Positions 40,975 to 50,350 are shown, counted from the first letter of the stretch. The stretch is DNA of 54,854 bases from UMGS1696 sp964463375 (GCA_964463375.1 CAYXBQ010000016.1:1-54854), one strand, 5' to 3'. Made by a program: numbers and translations. Notes: a model not told the origin generated them from the sequence alone.

Positions 40975-43900
40975 TTATTCACTCCGCAGGGATTCCACGG
41001 GGTCCTTCTTGGCGGCGATGGCAGAGGGGACCAGGCCGGCGATGGTGGTCAAGATCATGCTGATGCACACCAGCGCAACGCCGCCTACCCAGGGCAGTCG
41101 AGCCAGGCTGGAAATGTCGGTCAGGTGCTGGATGATCAGGTTCGCCGGGATGCACAGCAGCAGGGTCACGCCGATGCCGATGGCACCTGCGGCAAAGCCG
41201 ATGATCAAAGTTTCTGCGTTGAACACACGGGACACGTCCTTCTTGGAGGCGCCGATGGCACGCAGGATACCGATCTCCTTGGTCCGTTCCAGCACGGAAA
41301 TGTAGGTGATGATGCCGATCATGATGGAGGAAACCACCAGCGAAATGGACACAAAGGCGATCAGCACGTAGGAGATCACGTTGATGATGGTGGAAATGGA
41401 GGACATCATCAGCGCCACATAGTCGGTGTAGCTGATCACATCATCGTCCCGGCCGTCGTCCACGCAGCTTTGGTTATAGTCGGCGATCAGCGCGGTCAGG
41501 GCATCCTTTTTCTCGAAGGTGTCGGTGTAGATGTAGATGGAGCTGGGGCGATCCTCGTTGGCGTAGCCCAGGGTGTTCAGCACGTCGTCATAGGTGGTCG
41601 AGGACACCACGGGGGGCATATAGTCGCCGTATTCGGCAAGGATCCCGGCGTCGTCCAGTGCTGCCAGCCCTTCCTCCAGCATGAACGCCAGGGCTTCTGT
41701 GGAAAGCTGTGCCACGTCCTGCTCGGCTTGGGCGGCGTAGGCATCCTGGATCTGCTTGGTCAGGGAAGTGAGGGCGTAGTTGTACAGCTCTTCGTCGCTC
41801 ATGGAGCTGAGGTACTGCTGCACCATGGCGGGGTCCATGTTCATGGCATCGTCTGCACCGGCTTCGGCAGCGGCGGACATTTGCGCCATGAGCATAGCAG
41901 GCAGCTGGTCGGCGGGGACATTGGCAAGCTGCTCTGCGGCCTGTGCTGCGGCTACGTCCTCGGACAGATAGGTCATGTGGGAGGCGTACAGGGCGGCACG
42001 GTCGGCGGCAGACATTTCGGCAATGGCATCCCGGATCCGGTCGGCCTTTTCGCTGTCGGAAAGGATGGAGTTTTCGCCGTCGTCAAAGGGCAGGCCGCTG
42101 AGCACGTCCTCGGTCTCGTCGGCAAGCTGCGCCTGTACGATGGCACTGTTCTGCACCTCGTTCAGCACATATTCCGTCAGGGAGGGCAGGTATCCGATGG
42201 CACCGGTGATGGAGGTGGCAACGGCTTCCGGGTCGGGCTTTAAGATCCCCACGATCCGGATCTCCAGACCATCGTCCACGGCCGTTCGCATGAAGATCTC
42301 ATTGTCGCCCATGTAGTCCCAGGTGCCGTCGTCGTTCCGGCGGTACAGTTCGGTGGGCAGCAGCAGCTTGAAGGTCTTGTTCAGCACCTCGTCATAGGAA
42401 TAGGTCTCGTCCTTGGCGGTGTATTCTTCGCCCTTCATGACGGCGGCCAGCACCTCCGGCACCTCGTCCTGATCCTTGAAGCCCAGGGCGTACAGGTACA
42501 CGTCGTTGATCTCGTTCCGGGAGTCCAGCACCAGCACCACTTCGTTCTTTTCCGTGGGCCAGCGTCCGGCGATGACCTCGTACTGCTGCTCCATCAGCTC
42601 CTGGTTGTCGATCATTTCCTGCCAAATGTCCATCCCGCCGGAGGTGGCCATCATAGCGGTCATGCTGGAGGACATACCGGTCATCCCGCTGGACATGGCA
42701 TCGGCGGCTCCTTCCGGCATGAGGGAGTCGAACATGGAGGTGGGGTTCAGCCGGGTCACGCCGTCGGTGGTGTCAGCGGCGTAAATTTGCGGGGTGATGC
42801 CGTAGCCGTACCGGATGGCACTGGTCTGCTCTGCGGCACCGTTTGCCGGGTCGTCCAGCCAGGTCTTGAACTTGGACAGGTTGTTGGTGCGGACCTCGGC
42901 GGAGGTCATGGCGTTGAGCAGCTCATAGAGCATGGTGTTGGCGTACACCCGATCCCGGCTCTCGATCTCCGCTTCGTCTCCACCACGGGCCCCGGCGATG
43001 GCTTCCATCAGACCGGACATATCGGTGGTCTGGGAGACGATCTGGATGGGGTAGGTGGACAGGGTATCCTCCTGCACCTGGGCGATATATTCGTTGATCC
43101 CATTGGACAGAGACAGGATCAGGGCGATCCCGATGATCCCGATGGAACCGGCGAAGGCCACAAGCAGGGTACGGCCCTTTTTGGTCATGAGGTTTTTCAG
43201 AGACAGACCCAATGCGGTGCCGTAGGACATGGAGGTCTTGTGCTTGTATTTTTCCTCTACAGCGGCGGTGTCTGACGATAGGGAACCGTCAAGACCGTTC
43301 TCTACAGAAGATTGCGTTTTGGTGTCGTTGGGTACGTCGTCGGCAGTGGTGTTGGCTTGCAGGAGGGTGGTGCGGTCTTCGTCACTGACGATTTTCCCAT
43401 CCAGCAGACGTATGATTCTTGTGGAATATTGTTCGGCAAGCTCCGGGTTGTGGGTGACCATGATCACCAGCTTGTCTCGTGCCACCTCTTGCAGCAGCTC
43501 CATGATCTGTACGGAGGTCTCGGAGTCCAGTGCCCCGGTGGGTTCGTCGGCCAGCAGGATCTCCGGGTCGTTGACCAGCGCACGGGCAATGGCCACCCGC
43601 TGCATCTGCCCGCCGGACATTTGCGAGGGCTTCTTTTTCAGCTGGTCACCCAGTCCCACCTTGCGCAGGGCTTCTTCGGCCTTTTTGCGGCGTTCTGCCT
43701 TGCCCACGCCGGACAGGGTCAGCGCCAGCTCCACGTTGGCCAGCACCGTCTGGTGGGGGATCAGGTTGTAGCTTTGGAACACGAAGCCGATGGAGTGGTT
43801 CCGGTAGGTGTCCCAGTCCCGGTCTCGGAAGTCGGAGGTGGGCACGCCCGCCACGGCCATTTCGCCGGAGGTGTACCGATCCAGCCCGCCGATGATGTTC

Positions 43901-44043
43901 AGTAATGTGGTCTTCCCACAGCCGGAGGGTCCCAAAATGGACACAAATTCGCTTTTGCCGAAGGACAGGGACACACTTTTCAGTGCGTGGACGGTATTGT
44001 CCCCCGACAGATAGTCTTTGGTGATGTTTGTCAGCGTTAGCAT
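40975..44043 (-). CDS. ABC exporter, fused ATPase and FtsX/MacB-like permease
   Basis: A 1,022-residue protein beginning MLTLTNITKDY at 44043; the longer frame to 44232 runs into locus C and lacks support. Residues 1-225 are an LolD/MacB-type ATPase: Walker A GPSGCGKT, signature MSGGQMQRVAIARAL, Walker B ILLADEPTGALDSET. The permease follows: a first membrane helix after about residue 290, a ~560-residue extracytoplasmic part rich in Ala, Asp and Gln, and three C-terminal helices of the FtsX type. Such proteins drive export or mechanotransmission at the cell surface. The unusually large extracytoplasmic domain has no motif I know. No accessory gene adjoins it on the same strand. Confidence 0.88.
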   Translation of the reverse strand: MLTLTNITKDYLSGDNTVHALKSVSLSFGKSEFVSILGPSGCGKTTLLNIIGGLDRYTSGEMAVAGVPTSDFRDRDWDTYRNHSIGFVFQSYNLIPHQTVLANVELALTLSGVGKAERRKKAEEALRKVGLGDQLKKKPSQMSGGQMQRVAIARALVNDPEILLADEPTGALDSETSVQIMELLQEVARDKLVIMVTHNPELAEQYSTRIIRLLDGKIVSDEDRTTLLQANTTADDVPNDTKTQSSVENGLDGSLSSDTAAVEEKYKHKTSMSYGTALGLSLKNLMTKKGRTLLVAFAGSIGIIGIALILSLSNGINEYIAQVQEDTLSTYPIQIVSQTTDMSGLMEAIAGARGGDEAEIESRDRVYANTMLYELLNAMTSAEVRTNNLSKFKTWLDDPANGAAEQTSAIRYGYGITPQIYAADTTDGVTRLNPTSMFDSLMPEGAADAMSSGMTGMSSSMTAMMATSGGMDIWQEMIDNQELMEQQYEVIAGRWPTEKNEVVLVLDSRNEINDVYLYALGFKDQDEVPEVLAAVMKGEEYTAKDETYSYDEVLNKTFKLLLPTELYRRNDDGTWDYMGDNEIFMRTAVDDGLEIRIVGILKPDPEAVATSITGAIGYLPSLTEYVLNEVQNSAIVQAQLADETEDVLSGLPFDDGENSILSDSEKADRIRDAIAEMSAADRAALYASHMTYLSEDVAAAQAAEQLANVPADQLPAMLMAQMSAAAEAGADDAMNMDPAMVQQYLSSMSDEELYNYALTSLTKQIQDAYAAQAEQDVAQLSTEALAFMLEEGLAALDDAGILAEYGDYMPPVVSSTTYDDVLNTLGYANEDRPSSIYIYTDTFEKKDALTALIADYNQSCVDDGRDDDVISYTDYVALMMSSISTIINVISYVLIAFVSISLVVSSIMIGIITYISVLERTKEIGILRAIGASKKDVSRVFNAETLIIGFAAGAIGIGVTLLLCIPANLIIQHLTDISSLARLPWVGGVALVCISMILTTIAGLVPSAIAAKKDPVESLRSE

Positions 44044-44176
44044 CGTATGGTTGTATCTCCCCTTTTTTGTAGCAAGATATAAGTATAGCACACTATAGTA
44101 TACTACGTTTGCCGGATGGATTCTACGGAAACCTGTGACGGGAGCGTAAATTTTTACAACATTTTGGGGCGGTGTG

Positions 44177-44267
44177 AAAAAACAAAAACCATCCTTTGGG
44201 GGATGGAAACGGAAGCACAAGCCGTGCGGCACAGGGGCATACGTTCGACCGATTTATGTATGCGGCG
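44177..44267 (-). terminator. Conserved 3' UTR element and terminator of micro-peptide C
   Basis: On the minus strand CGCCGCATACATAAAT leads to CGGTCGAACGTATG (about 44267-44238), as at loci A and B. The terminator is CCATCC...GGATGG followed by a T-rich run ending at 44177. Confidence 0.65.
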
Positions 44268-44312
44268 TGAGGTGTGGTTGTGTCCTCCTACTTGCATACG
44301 CACCTGTGCCGA

Positions 44313-44399
44313 TCAGGCTTGCTGATGGTGGTCTTTATACACCCACCACGCCATGTACAGCGTAGCCAGTGTCATGACGATGTCAAATACGATTCCCAT
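44313..44399 (-). CDS. 28-residue membrane micro-peptide C, putative type I toxin
   Basis: Third member of the family, on the opposite strand 5 kb away: TLATLYMAWWVYKDHHQQA follows nine hydrophobic residues. The RBS GAGAGGAGG lies 7 bases before ATG, and the leader contains CTGCGGCGTACC, close to the GCGGCGCACC of A and B. RNA C, encoded upstream, is complementary to the RBS, the start codon and the first codons. Confidence 0.7.
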   Translation of the reverse strand: MGIVFDIVMTLATLYMAWWVYKDHHQQA

Positions 44400-44430
44400 G
44401 TGGACCTCCTCTCTGGTACGCCGCAGAGAT

Positions 44431-44459
44431 ATTATATCATGTTTTTCATAAAAATATAA
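44431..44459 (-). promoter_or_regulatory. Promoter of micro-peptide C
   Basis: TATAAT (44431-44436) on the minus strand with a weak -35 (TTATAT, 44454-44459) at 17 bases. Confidence 0.5.
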
Positions 44460-44469
44460 TATGTTTTGT

Positions 44470-44577
44470 AAAAAAATAAAACCACCCTTACCGATGGCTT
44501 TACTTTCGCATCTTCAGCAACCACTCTAAAGATACAAGTGATGAGGTCCTACATGAGGATCATCTGACATTGTCTAC
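44470..44577 (-). ncRNA. Antitoxin-like small RNA C, about 108 nt
   Basis: It follows a perfect promoter on the minus strand and ends at GCCATC-GGTAA-GGGTGG and a T-rich run. The segment 44543-44575 is complementary to the peptide C mRNA over its ribosome binding site (GAGGTCC), start codon and codons 4-8, with few mismatches. The same order as in loci A and B (RNA gene first, then peptide gene on one strand) is kept. Confidence 0.7.
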
Positions 44578-44583
44578 AGTATG

Positions 44584-44612
44584 ATTATACCACACATCGT
44601 GTGGTTTGTCAA
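44584..44612 (-). promoter_or_regulatory. Promoter of antitoxin-like RNA C
   Basis: TTGACA (44607-44612), 17 bases, TATAAT (44584-44589) on the minus strand. Between 44613 and 44731 I see no gene. Confidence 0.85.
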
Positions 44613-44731
44613 GTCCCTCTTTTTCAAAAAAGCAGCGTTGCCTGCCGGCCGTTCGTTCCTTCTCCTGTGTTCATTATTCACCATCCCATGAAATTTTTCA
44701 CCACATATCCACCAAATTTACCGTCTCCCCC

Positions 44732-44760
44732 TTGCATATGGGAAGATTTTGTGCTATTAT
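44732..44760 (+). promoter_or_regulatory. Promoter of the membrane protein/TelA/TPM operon
   Basis: TTGCAT (44732-44737), 17 bases, TATTAT (44755-44760); a TATAAT also starts at 44758. Confidence 0.6.
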
Positions 44761-44833
44761 AATAAGGTAGAGAATCGGCGTAGTCTGTCTTTGTGGGATG
44801 GACACGCCAAAACCCAAAAAGGAAATATAGATC

Positions 44834-45925
44834 ATGGCCGATACTACCGAATTTACCCCCCAAAGCCCCCCTACCATCCAGACCGATGGGGACGCTTCGC
44901 ACTTTCTCAAAGCCGGAGAGCTGTCTACTACCCCGCCTGTGCCTGCGGAATCCATGCCCATGACCTGCGGCAGCTGCACCCGGCAGTTCCAAAAGCTCTT
45001 TGGTCGTCTGCTGTATGTCTTTCCCATTCTGGCTGTGGTCGGTGGGATCGCCTGTGCGCTGACGCTGCTTTTCGATTTCGATGGCGGGATCAGCCATATC
45101 CGGAGCGGCTCTGTGTGGTTTGCGTTGGTGCTGACCGCCTGGGGACTGGGTCTCATGCTGGCTATTTTGTCCATTTGCCCCTTTGGTCGCCGGGTCCGCC
45201 AATTTCGACTGCCGCACGCCGATGCCGGTGTGACCTTCTGCGGCCTCTTTACGGCTGCCATGTGCGCCATCCTGTCTCTGCGACAGCTGTACACCGCCTT
45301 TACCACTGCTCCTGATCCGAGTGCCATCGTGGATACCCTGTCTCTGACCCGAATTGGCGGGATCCTGCTGCTGATCGGTGCCGTCTACTTTTTGTGGGTG
45401 GGACTGGGCAAGCGGGATACCCTGGGCATGGTGCTGTCGCTGGTGGCTTGCTTGGGCGTGATCCTGGTGCTGTTCCGGAACTATTTTGACTTCACCCTGC
45501 CGCTGAACAGCCCCCTGCGCCACTTTGACACCATAGCCTGGAGCGCACTGCTGCTGTTTCTTCTGTCGGAGGCACGGATGCAGGTGGATCTGTGGTACAC
45601 CAGCGTCCCCTTTAGCCTGTTTTCTGCTTTGACCACCGTTCTGTTCACCGGCGGCTATGGTCTGACCGGTGTGATCTTAGCGCTGACGGGGGATCCCCAG
45701 TTTGATCTGATCCAATCGGCGTTGTTTGTGGGAGCCGGCGGTCTGGCGTTCTGCCGGGTAAGCGCATTGCCAGCTCTCATTGGGGACCACATTCCCCCGC
45801 CGCCGACCAAAGAGGAGATCAAAAAATACGCCAAAAAGCATAAGATCCCGCTGCCGGCTGCAAAGTCGGAGCCTGCCGCCACTGCGGAGACCGATCCTGT
45901 ACCGCACACCGACAACGAACAATGA
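44834..45925 (+). CDS. Multi-pass membrane protein, unknown function
   Basis: A 363-residue protein. A Pro/Thr-rich soluble N-terminus of about 50 residues with a CGSC pair precedes around eight hydrophobic segments (for example LLYVFPILAVVGGIACALTL and ILLLIGAVYFLWVG), and the C-terminal tail is basic then Pro/Ala/Glu-rich. I do not recognise the family. It precedes telA by 31 bases and is probably co-transcribed with it. Translation begins at ATG 44834 after AAAGGAAA. Confidence 0.75.
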   Translation: MADTTEFTPQSPPTIQTDGDASHFLKAGELSTTPPVPAESMPMTCGSCTRQFQKLFGRLLYVFPILAVVGGIACALTLLFDFDGGISHIRSGSVWFALVLTAWGLGLMLAILSICPFGRRVRQFRLPHADAGVTFCGLFTAAMCAILSLRQLYTAFTTAPDPSAIVDTLSLTRIGGILLLIGAVYFLWVGLGKRDTLGMVLSLVACLGVILVLFRNYFDFTLPLNSPLRHFDTIAWSALLLFLLSEARMQVDLWYTSVPFSLFSALTTVLFTGGYGLTGVILALTGDPQFDLIQSALFVGAGGLAFCRVSALPALIGDHIPPPPTKEEIKKYAKKHKIPLPAAKSEPAATAETDPVPHTDNEQ

Positions 45926-45956
45926 CCTACAACGAAACGATACGAGGTACTGCTAT

Positions 45957-47129
45957 ATGAACGATAACAAAACCCCTGAGATCAACCTGACATTGGATCC
46001 CTTTGGCGGAGCGGCTGCTGCTGCCGAGGCTCCTGCTGCACCGGCACCGACGCTGACCCAGGCGGCAGAGCCTGCACAGCCGGAGGTGCCTGCCTATGAC
46101 GAATCTGCCTTTTCGGAGGCGGAACGGAAGATGATCGACGATTTTTCCGAAAAGATCGACATCACCGATTCCACCACCATTTTGGGCTTCGGCGCATCTG
46201 CCCAGAAAAAGATCGCAGACTTCTCCGACTCCGCACTGTCCGGTGTGCGCAACAAGGACTTTGGGGAGACCGGCGAGATGATCACCAAGCTGATCGGGCA
46301 GCTCAAGGACATGAACGAGGATGCCGAGGACGACGGCGGGTTCTTAGGTCTTTTCAAGAACACCAAGCGCAAGATCGAGAACCTGAAGGTGAAGTACGAC
46401 AAGGTGGAGGCCAGCGTCACCGACATCACCGACACCTTGCAGCAGCACCAGATCACCCTGCTGAAGGATGTGGCTATGTTCGACAACCTGTACGAGGTCA
46501 ACATGACCTACTTCAAGGAGCTGTCCATGTACATTTTGGCGGGCAAAAAGAAGCTGGATCATGAGCAGAATGTGACCCTCAAGGAGCTGAAGGACAAAGC
46601 TGCCGCCACCGGTCTGCCGGAGGATGCACAGGCTGCCAACGACTTTGCGGAGCAGTGCGTGCGGTTCGAGCGGAAGCTCCATGACTTAGAGCTGACCCGC
46701 ATGGTCTCCATCCAGATGGCACCCCAGATCCGGCTGGTGCAGAACAACGACACCATGATGGCGGAAAAGATCCAGACCGTCATCATGAATACCATCCCCC
46801 TGTGGAAGAGCCAAATGGTCATTGCGCTGGGCATTGAGCATTCTCGCCAGGCCATGGAAGCACAGCGTGCTGTCACCGATATGACCAATGAGCTGCTGAA
46901 GAAAAACGCCGCCGCTCTCCACCAGGCCACCGTGGACATCACCAAGGAATCCGAACGGGGCATTGTGGACATCGAGACCCTGACCCAGACCAACAGTGAG
47001 CTGATCGCCACCCTGGACGACATCACCGCCATCCAGAACGAGGGCAGAGAAAAGCGCAAGGCGGCGGAGGTCGAGCTGAACCGGATGGAAAACGAACTGA
47101 AGGCCAAGCTGATCGGGATCACCAAATAA
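45957..47129 (+). CDS. TelA/toxic-anion-resistance family protein
   Basis: A 390-residue cytosolic protein from ATG 45957; an open frame upstream to 45780 overlaps the previous gene and is not supported. An Ala/Pro-rich N-terminus is followed by the long helical TelA domain: FGASAQKKIADFSDSAL, NTKRKIENLKVKYDKVE, the LYEVNMTYFKELSMYILAG block, IQMAPQIRLVQNND and KSQMVIALG. TelA-type proteins were linked to tellurite and envelope stress resistance, but the mechanism is not settled. The TPM gene follows, a frequent companion in Firmicutes. Confidence 0.9.
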   Translation: MNDNKTPEINLTLDPFGGAAAAAEAPAAPAPTLTQAAEPAQPEVPAYDESAFSEAERKMIDDFSEKIDITDSTTILGFGASAQKKIADFSDSALSGVRNKDFGETGEMITKLIGQLKDMNEDAEDDGGFLGLFKNTKRKIENLKVKYDKVEASVTDITDTLQQHQITLLKDVAMFDNLYEVNMTYFKELSMYILAGKKKLDHEQNVTLKELKDKAAATGLPEDAQAANDFAEQCVRFERKLHDLELTRMVSIQMAPQIRLVQNNDTMMAEKIQTVIMNTIPLWKSQMVIALGIEHSRQAMEAQRAVTDMTNELLKKNAAALHQATVDITKESERGIVDIETLTQTNSELIATLDDITAIQNEGREKRKAAEVELNRMENELKAKLIGITK

Positions 47130-47186
47130 TATCTATTTATAAAAAAATACTGAGAATTAATTTTAATACCCAAGGAGTACCCTTGT

Positions 47187-48272
47187 ATGCAGCAACAGAA
47201 ACGACTGTATCGGCTGTGGGCTATGCTTCTGCTTTTGGTGCTGGTGCTTTCTGTGCCCATCCTTGCAGCGTACCCTACAGCTACCGACTACATATCCGAC
47301 CCGGAAAATGTCCTGTCGGATACCACCAAAAGTGCCATCAAGACCACCAACGAGACCCTGTATGCCAACCGTGGCGTGCAGATCGGTGTGTGCGTCACGC
47401 CAGGCACCGGCGACGAATCCATCACCGAGTTCTCCCGGACTCTGTTTTCCAAATGGGAAATGTGTGACGGGGTGCTGTTGGTGCTGGATACCACGAACCA
47501 GACCTATTTTGCCGTCCAGAGCGTGGATGTGGATGACGTGATCACCAATGCGGTGCTGTCGGAGGTCCTGAGTGCCAATACGGAGGCAGATTTTGTGGAT
47601 GGCAATGTGGACAGGGCTGTTATGAAGACCGTCACGGCGCTGTCCCAGACCATGACCTCCATGCTGCCCGACCCCAATGCCACCACCGATCCGGCTCCCA
47701 CAGACACCGACGAGAATGCAGAGCCTACAGAAGCCGACAAGCCCTCCGGCTTTGTGACCTTTATGAAGGTCATTTTGTGGATCATTGTGATCCTTGTTGT
47801 ATTGGCGGTGGGAATATTCATAGTGGCGTTGTTCAACGAAGAACTGGCCGATTTTTTGCGTACCTATGTGTTCCGGCGAGGACCGGTACACCAAAACCAC
47901 CCGGCGCACCCTGCCTACTACGACGACAGACTCTACGGCAACCAGCGGCAGCCCAATCGCAACGGGCAACGCAGACCCCAGGGACAGCAAAATCCCTATC
48001 GGGAGCCCCAGAGACGGCAGGGAAATGGCAGCCAAAACTATGGCAACCATAACTATGGCAGCCAAAGCTATAGCGGCCAGAATGGTCGGCAGCGCTACGA
48101 TCCCTACAACGACTACGATATGCAGTATCAATACCAGGGACAGCGGCAGAATGGTGGGCAGCAGAGACGACCCCAGCAGAACGGTGCCTACCCACGGCAG
48201 AACAACGGTGGACAGCGGAACCCGAACCAAAACGGCGGGCAATACCGCAATCCCAACAATCGAAATTATTAA
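47187..48272 (+). CDS. TPM-domain membrane protein with N/Q/R/G/Y-rich tail
   Basis: A 361-residue protein. A signal anchor (about 11-28) leads to an extracellular TPM domain (YISDPENVLSDTTKSAI...DGVLLVLDTTNQTYF), then a membrane helix (about 193-220) and a cytosolic tail of ~130 residues made largely of Asn, Gln, Arg, Gly, Tyr and Pro. The tail is low-complexity and prion-like, probably disordered and possibly able to condense or bind nucleic acid. It is the third gene of the TelA operon with an AAGGAG RBS. The TPM fold has been linked to photosystem repair and to phosphatase activity in other organisms; the role here is unknown. Confidence 0.82.
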   Translation: MQQQKRLYRLWAMLLLLVLVLSVPILAAYPTATDYISDPENVLSDTTKSAIKTTNETLYANRGVQIGVCVTPGTGDESITEFSRTLFSKWEMCDGVLLVLDTTNQTYFAVQSVDVDDVITNAVLSEVLSANTEADFVDGNVDRAVMKTVTALSQTMTSMLPDPNATTDPAPTDTDENAEPTEADKPSGFVTFMKVILWIIVILVVLAVGIFIVALFNEELADFLRTYVFRRGPVHQNHPAHPAYYDDRLYGNQRQPNRNGQRRPQGQQNPYREPQRRQGNGSQNYGNHNYGSQSYSGQNGRQRYDPYNDYDMQYQYQGQRQNGGQQRRPQQNGAYPRQNNGGQRNPNQNGGQYRNPNNRNY

Positions 48273-48283
48273 GAGCATGCGAG

Positions 48284-48307
48284 AAGCCCCCATATAGGGG
48301 ACTTTTT
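48284..48307 (+). terminator. Hairpin with T run between the TPM and ABC-F genes
   Basis: AGCCCCC-ATATA-GGGGACTTTTT, a short but convincing terminator, perhaps leaky into the ABC-F gene. Confidence 0.65.
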
Positions 48308-48342
48308 GCGGCATAGAATTACACAGGAGAATAGGATCCATT

Positions 48343-50340
48343 ATGATATCCATCAGCGCAAGCGCACTGGCCTATCGCATCGGTACCCGGGACATTCTCA
48401 CGGACATCAGCTTCTCTCTGGAGGACGGAGACAAGCTGGGCATCGTGGGAGTCAACGGCAGCGGCAAATCCACCCTGCTCCGGCTGCTGATCGGGGAATA
48501 TACCCCCGACGAGGGCAGTGTCACCATTGCCAAAAACAAATCCATCGGTCTGCTGCACCAGGATGACGCATTCCACGTGCTGTCGGTAGATGGCTCCGGG
48601 GACACCACGGACGACACCGTTCTGACCCAGATGTACGCCATCTTCCCGGAGCTGTGCCGTGCCGAACGCCGTCTGGCCGAGCTGCAAACCGAGCTGGAAG
48701 CCGCCTCCAACGGGGGAGACGAAGCACTGCTTGAGCGGCTGACCAGTGAATTTACCAATTTGAATGCCCGCTTCATCGCCGACGGGGGGCTGTACTACAA
48801 ATCCCGCTGCCAATCCATACTCATGAAGCTGGGCTTTGACGAAAGCTACCACCACCGCTCCGTTTCCACCCTCAGTGGGGGACAGCGGACCCGGCTGGCG
48901 TTGGCAAGGCTTTTGTCCCGGGAGCCGGACATTTTGCTTTTGGACGAGCCCACCAACCACCTGGACACCGGCACCATGCGTTGGCTGGAGGAGCATCTGG
49001 CGGCCTATCCCAAGACGGTGCTGGTGGTCAGCCACGACCGACTGTTCTTAGACCGGGTGACCAACAAGACACTGGATCTGGAGCACACCAAGGCGAAGCT
49101 GTACAAATGCGCCTACTCCCAATATGTGGAGGAAAAGCAGAAGTGGCGTGCCGAGCAGGAAAAGCGGTACCAGTTGCAGCAAAAGGAGATCGCCCGGCTG
49201 GAAGCGTACATTGCCCAACAGCGTGCCTGGAACCGGGAGCGGAATATCATTGCCGCCGAAAGCCGGGAGAAAGCCATTGCCCGGATGGAAAAGGTGGAGC
49301 GACCCGAAAATCTGCCCCAGAATATCCGCTTCGCCCTGACCTCCTCCGGGGAAAGCGGCAACGATGTGTTGGAGGTTAAGCATTTGACCATGGCTTTTGG
49401 AACAAACAAGCTATTCTCCGACCTGTCGTTCCTGGTGAAAAAGCGGGAGAGAGTGTTCTTGTGTGGCCCCAACGGCTGTGGCAAATCCACGCTGATCAAG
49501 CTGCTTTTGGGGCAGATGTCCCCCACGGCCGGGGAGATCGAGCTGGGCTACAACGTGACCATCGGCTACTACGACCAGGAGAACCAGAACCTGGACGAAA
49601 ACAATACGGTGCTGGACGAGCTGTGGGACGCCTATCCCGGCCTGACCCAGACGGAGATCCGCAACACGCTGGCATTGTTCCAGTTCCGGGGAGACGATAT
49701 CGAGAAGGAGGTGCGGGTGCTGTCCGGTGGGGAGCGGGCCAGACTGACCCTGGCGAAGCTGATTTTGTCGAAGATGAACCTGCTGATCCTGGACGAGCCC
49801 ACCAACCATTTGGACATTGGCTCCCGAGAGGCACTGGAAAACGCACTGAATGCCTTTGACGGTACCATTATCGCAGTATCCCACGACCGGTATTTCACCC
49901 GGAAGCTGGCGACCCGGTTCATCGATCTGTCTTGTGACCGACCCATCCGCACCCTGTCCGGCGTTCACTATTGGCGGGACTTCACGGGCACCTACGACCA
50001 ATATGTGGCACTGGGGGAAAATCCGGGGGAGGAGAGCACGGTCATCCAGGCGGAAAAGGCAACAGAGGCCATGACCCAGAAGGAGCAATACCAGCAGCGC
50101 AAGGCAGAAAGTGCCCGGATCCGGCAGATGGAACGGCGACTGGAAGCCATCGCCAAGGAGACGAAAAAGCTGGAGACAGAGCTTTGCGACATCGAGGACG
50201 AGCTGTTCGGCGAAGCGGCCACGGACTATCTGCGTGCCGGGGAGCTGTCGGATCGCAAGATCACAGTAGAGGATCGGCTCATGCAGCTATATGAGGAAGA
50301 AGAAACGCTGCAAAACACGTTGGCGGAGAAGGATATATAA
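48343..50340 (+). CDS. ABC-F family ATPase
   Basis: A 665-residue soluble protein with two ATPase domains and no membrane part. Domain 1 has Walker A GVNGSGKS (36-43), signature LSGGQRTRLALARL and DEPTNHLDTGT. A charged helical interdomain linker lies at about 245-330 (the P-site tRNA interaction motif in this family). Domain 2 has GPNGCGKS (about 375), LSGGERARLTLAKL and DEPTNHLDIGS. A C-terminal coiled coil of about 100 residues follows. ABC-F proteins act on the ribosome, either in translation of difficult sequences or in antibiotic resistance by ribosomal protection; the subclass is not decided here. Confidence 0.92.
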   Translation: MISISASALAYRIGTRDILTDISFSLEDGDKLGIVGVNGSGKSTLLRLLIGEYTPDEGSVTIAKNKSIGLLHQDDAFHVLSVDGSGDTTDDTVLTQMYAIFPELCRAERRLAELQTELEAASNGGDEALLERLTSEFTNLNARFIADGGLYYKSRCQSILMKLGFDESYHHRSVSTLSGGQRTRLALARLLSREPDILLLDEPTNHLDTGTMRWLEEHLAAYPKTVLVVSHDRLFLDRVTNKTLDLEHTKAKLYKCAYSQYVEEKQKWRAEQEKRYQLQQKEIARLEAYIAQQRAWNRERNIIAAESREKAIARMEKVERPENLPQNIRFALTSSGESGNDVLEVKHLTMAFGTNKLFSDLSFLVKKRERVFLCGPNGCGKSTLIKLLLGQMSPTAGEIELGYNVTIGYYDQENQNLDENNTVLDELWDAYPGLTQTEIRNTLALFQFRGDDIEKEVRVLSGGERARLTLAKLILSKMNLLILDEPTNHLDIGSREALENALNAFDGTIIAVSHDRYFTRKLATRFIDLSCDRPIRTLSGVHYWRDFTGTYDQYVALGENPGEESTVIQAEKATEAMTQKEQYQQRKAESARIRQMERRLEAIAKETKKLETELCDIEDELFGEAATDYLRAGELSDRKITVEDRLMQLYEEEETLQNTLAEKDI

Positions 50341-50350
50341 TAAAAGGAAG

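Noticed and set aside
40933..42243. 436-codon plus-strand frame opposite the ABC-FtsX gene
   Set aside because: Gly/His/Val/Asp-rich shadow of an A/D/Q-rich real gene; no RBS and no family pattern.
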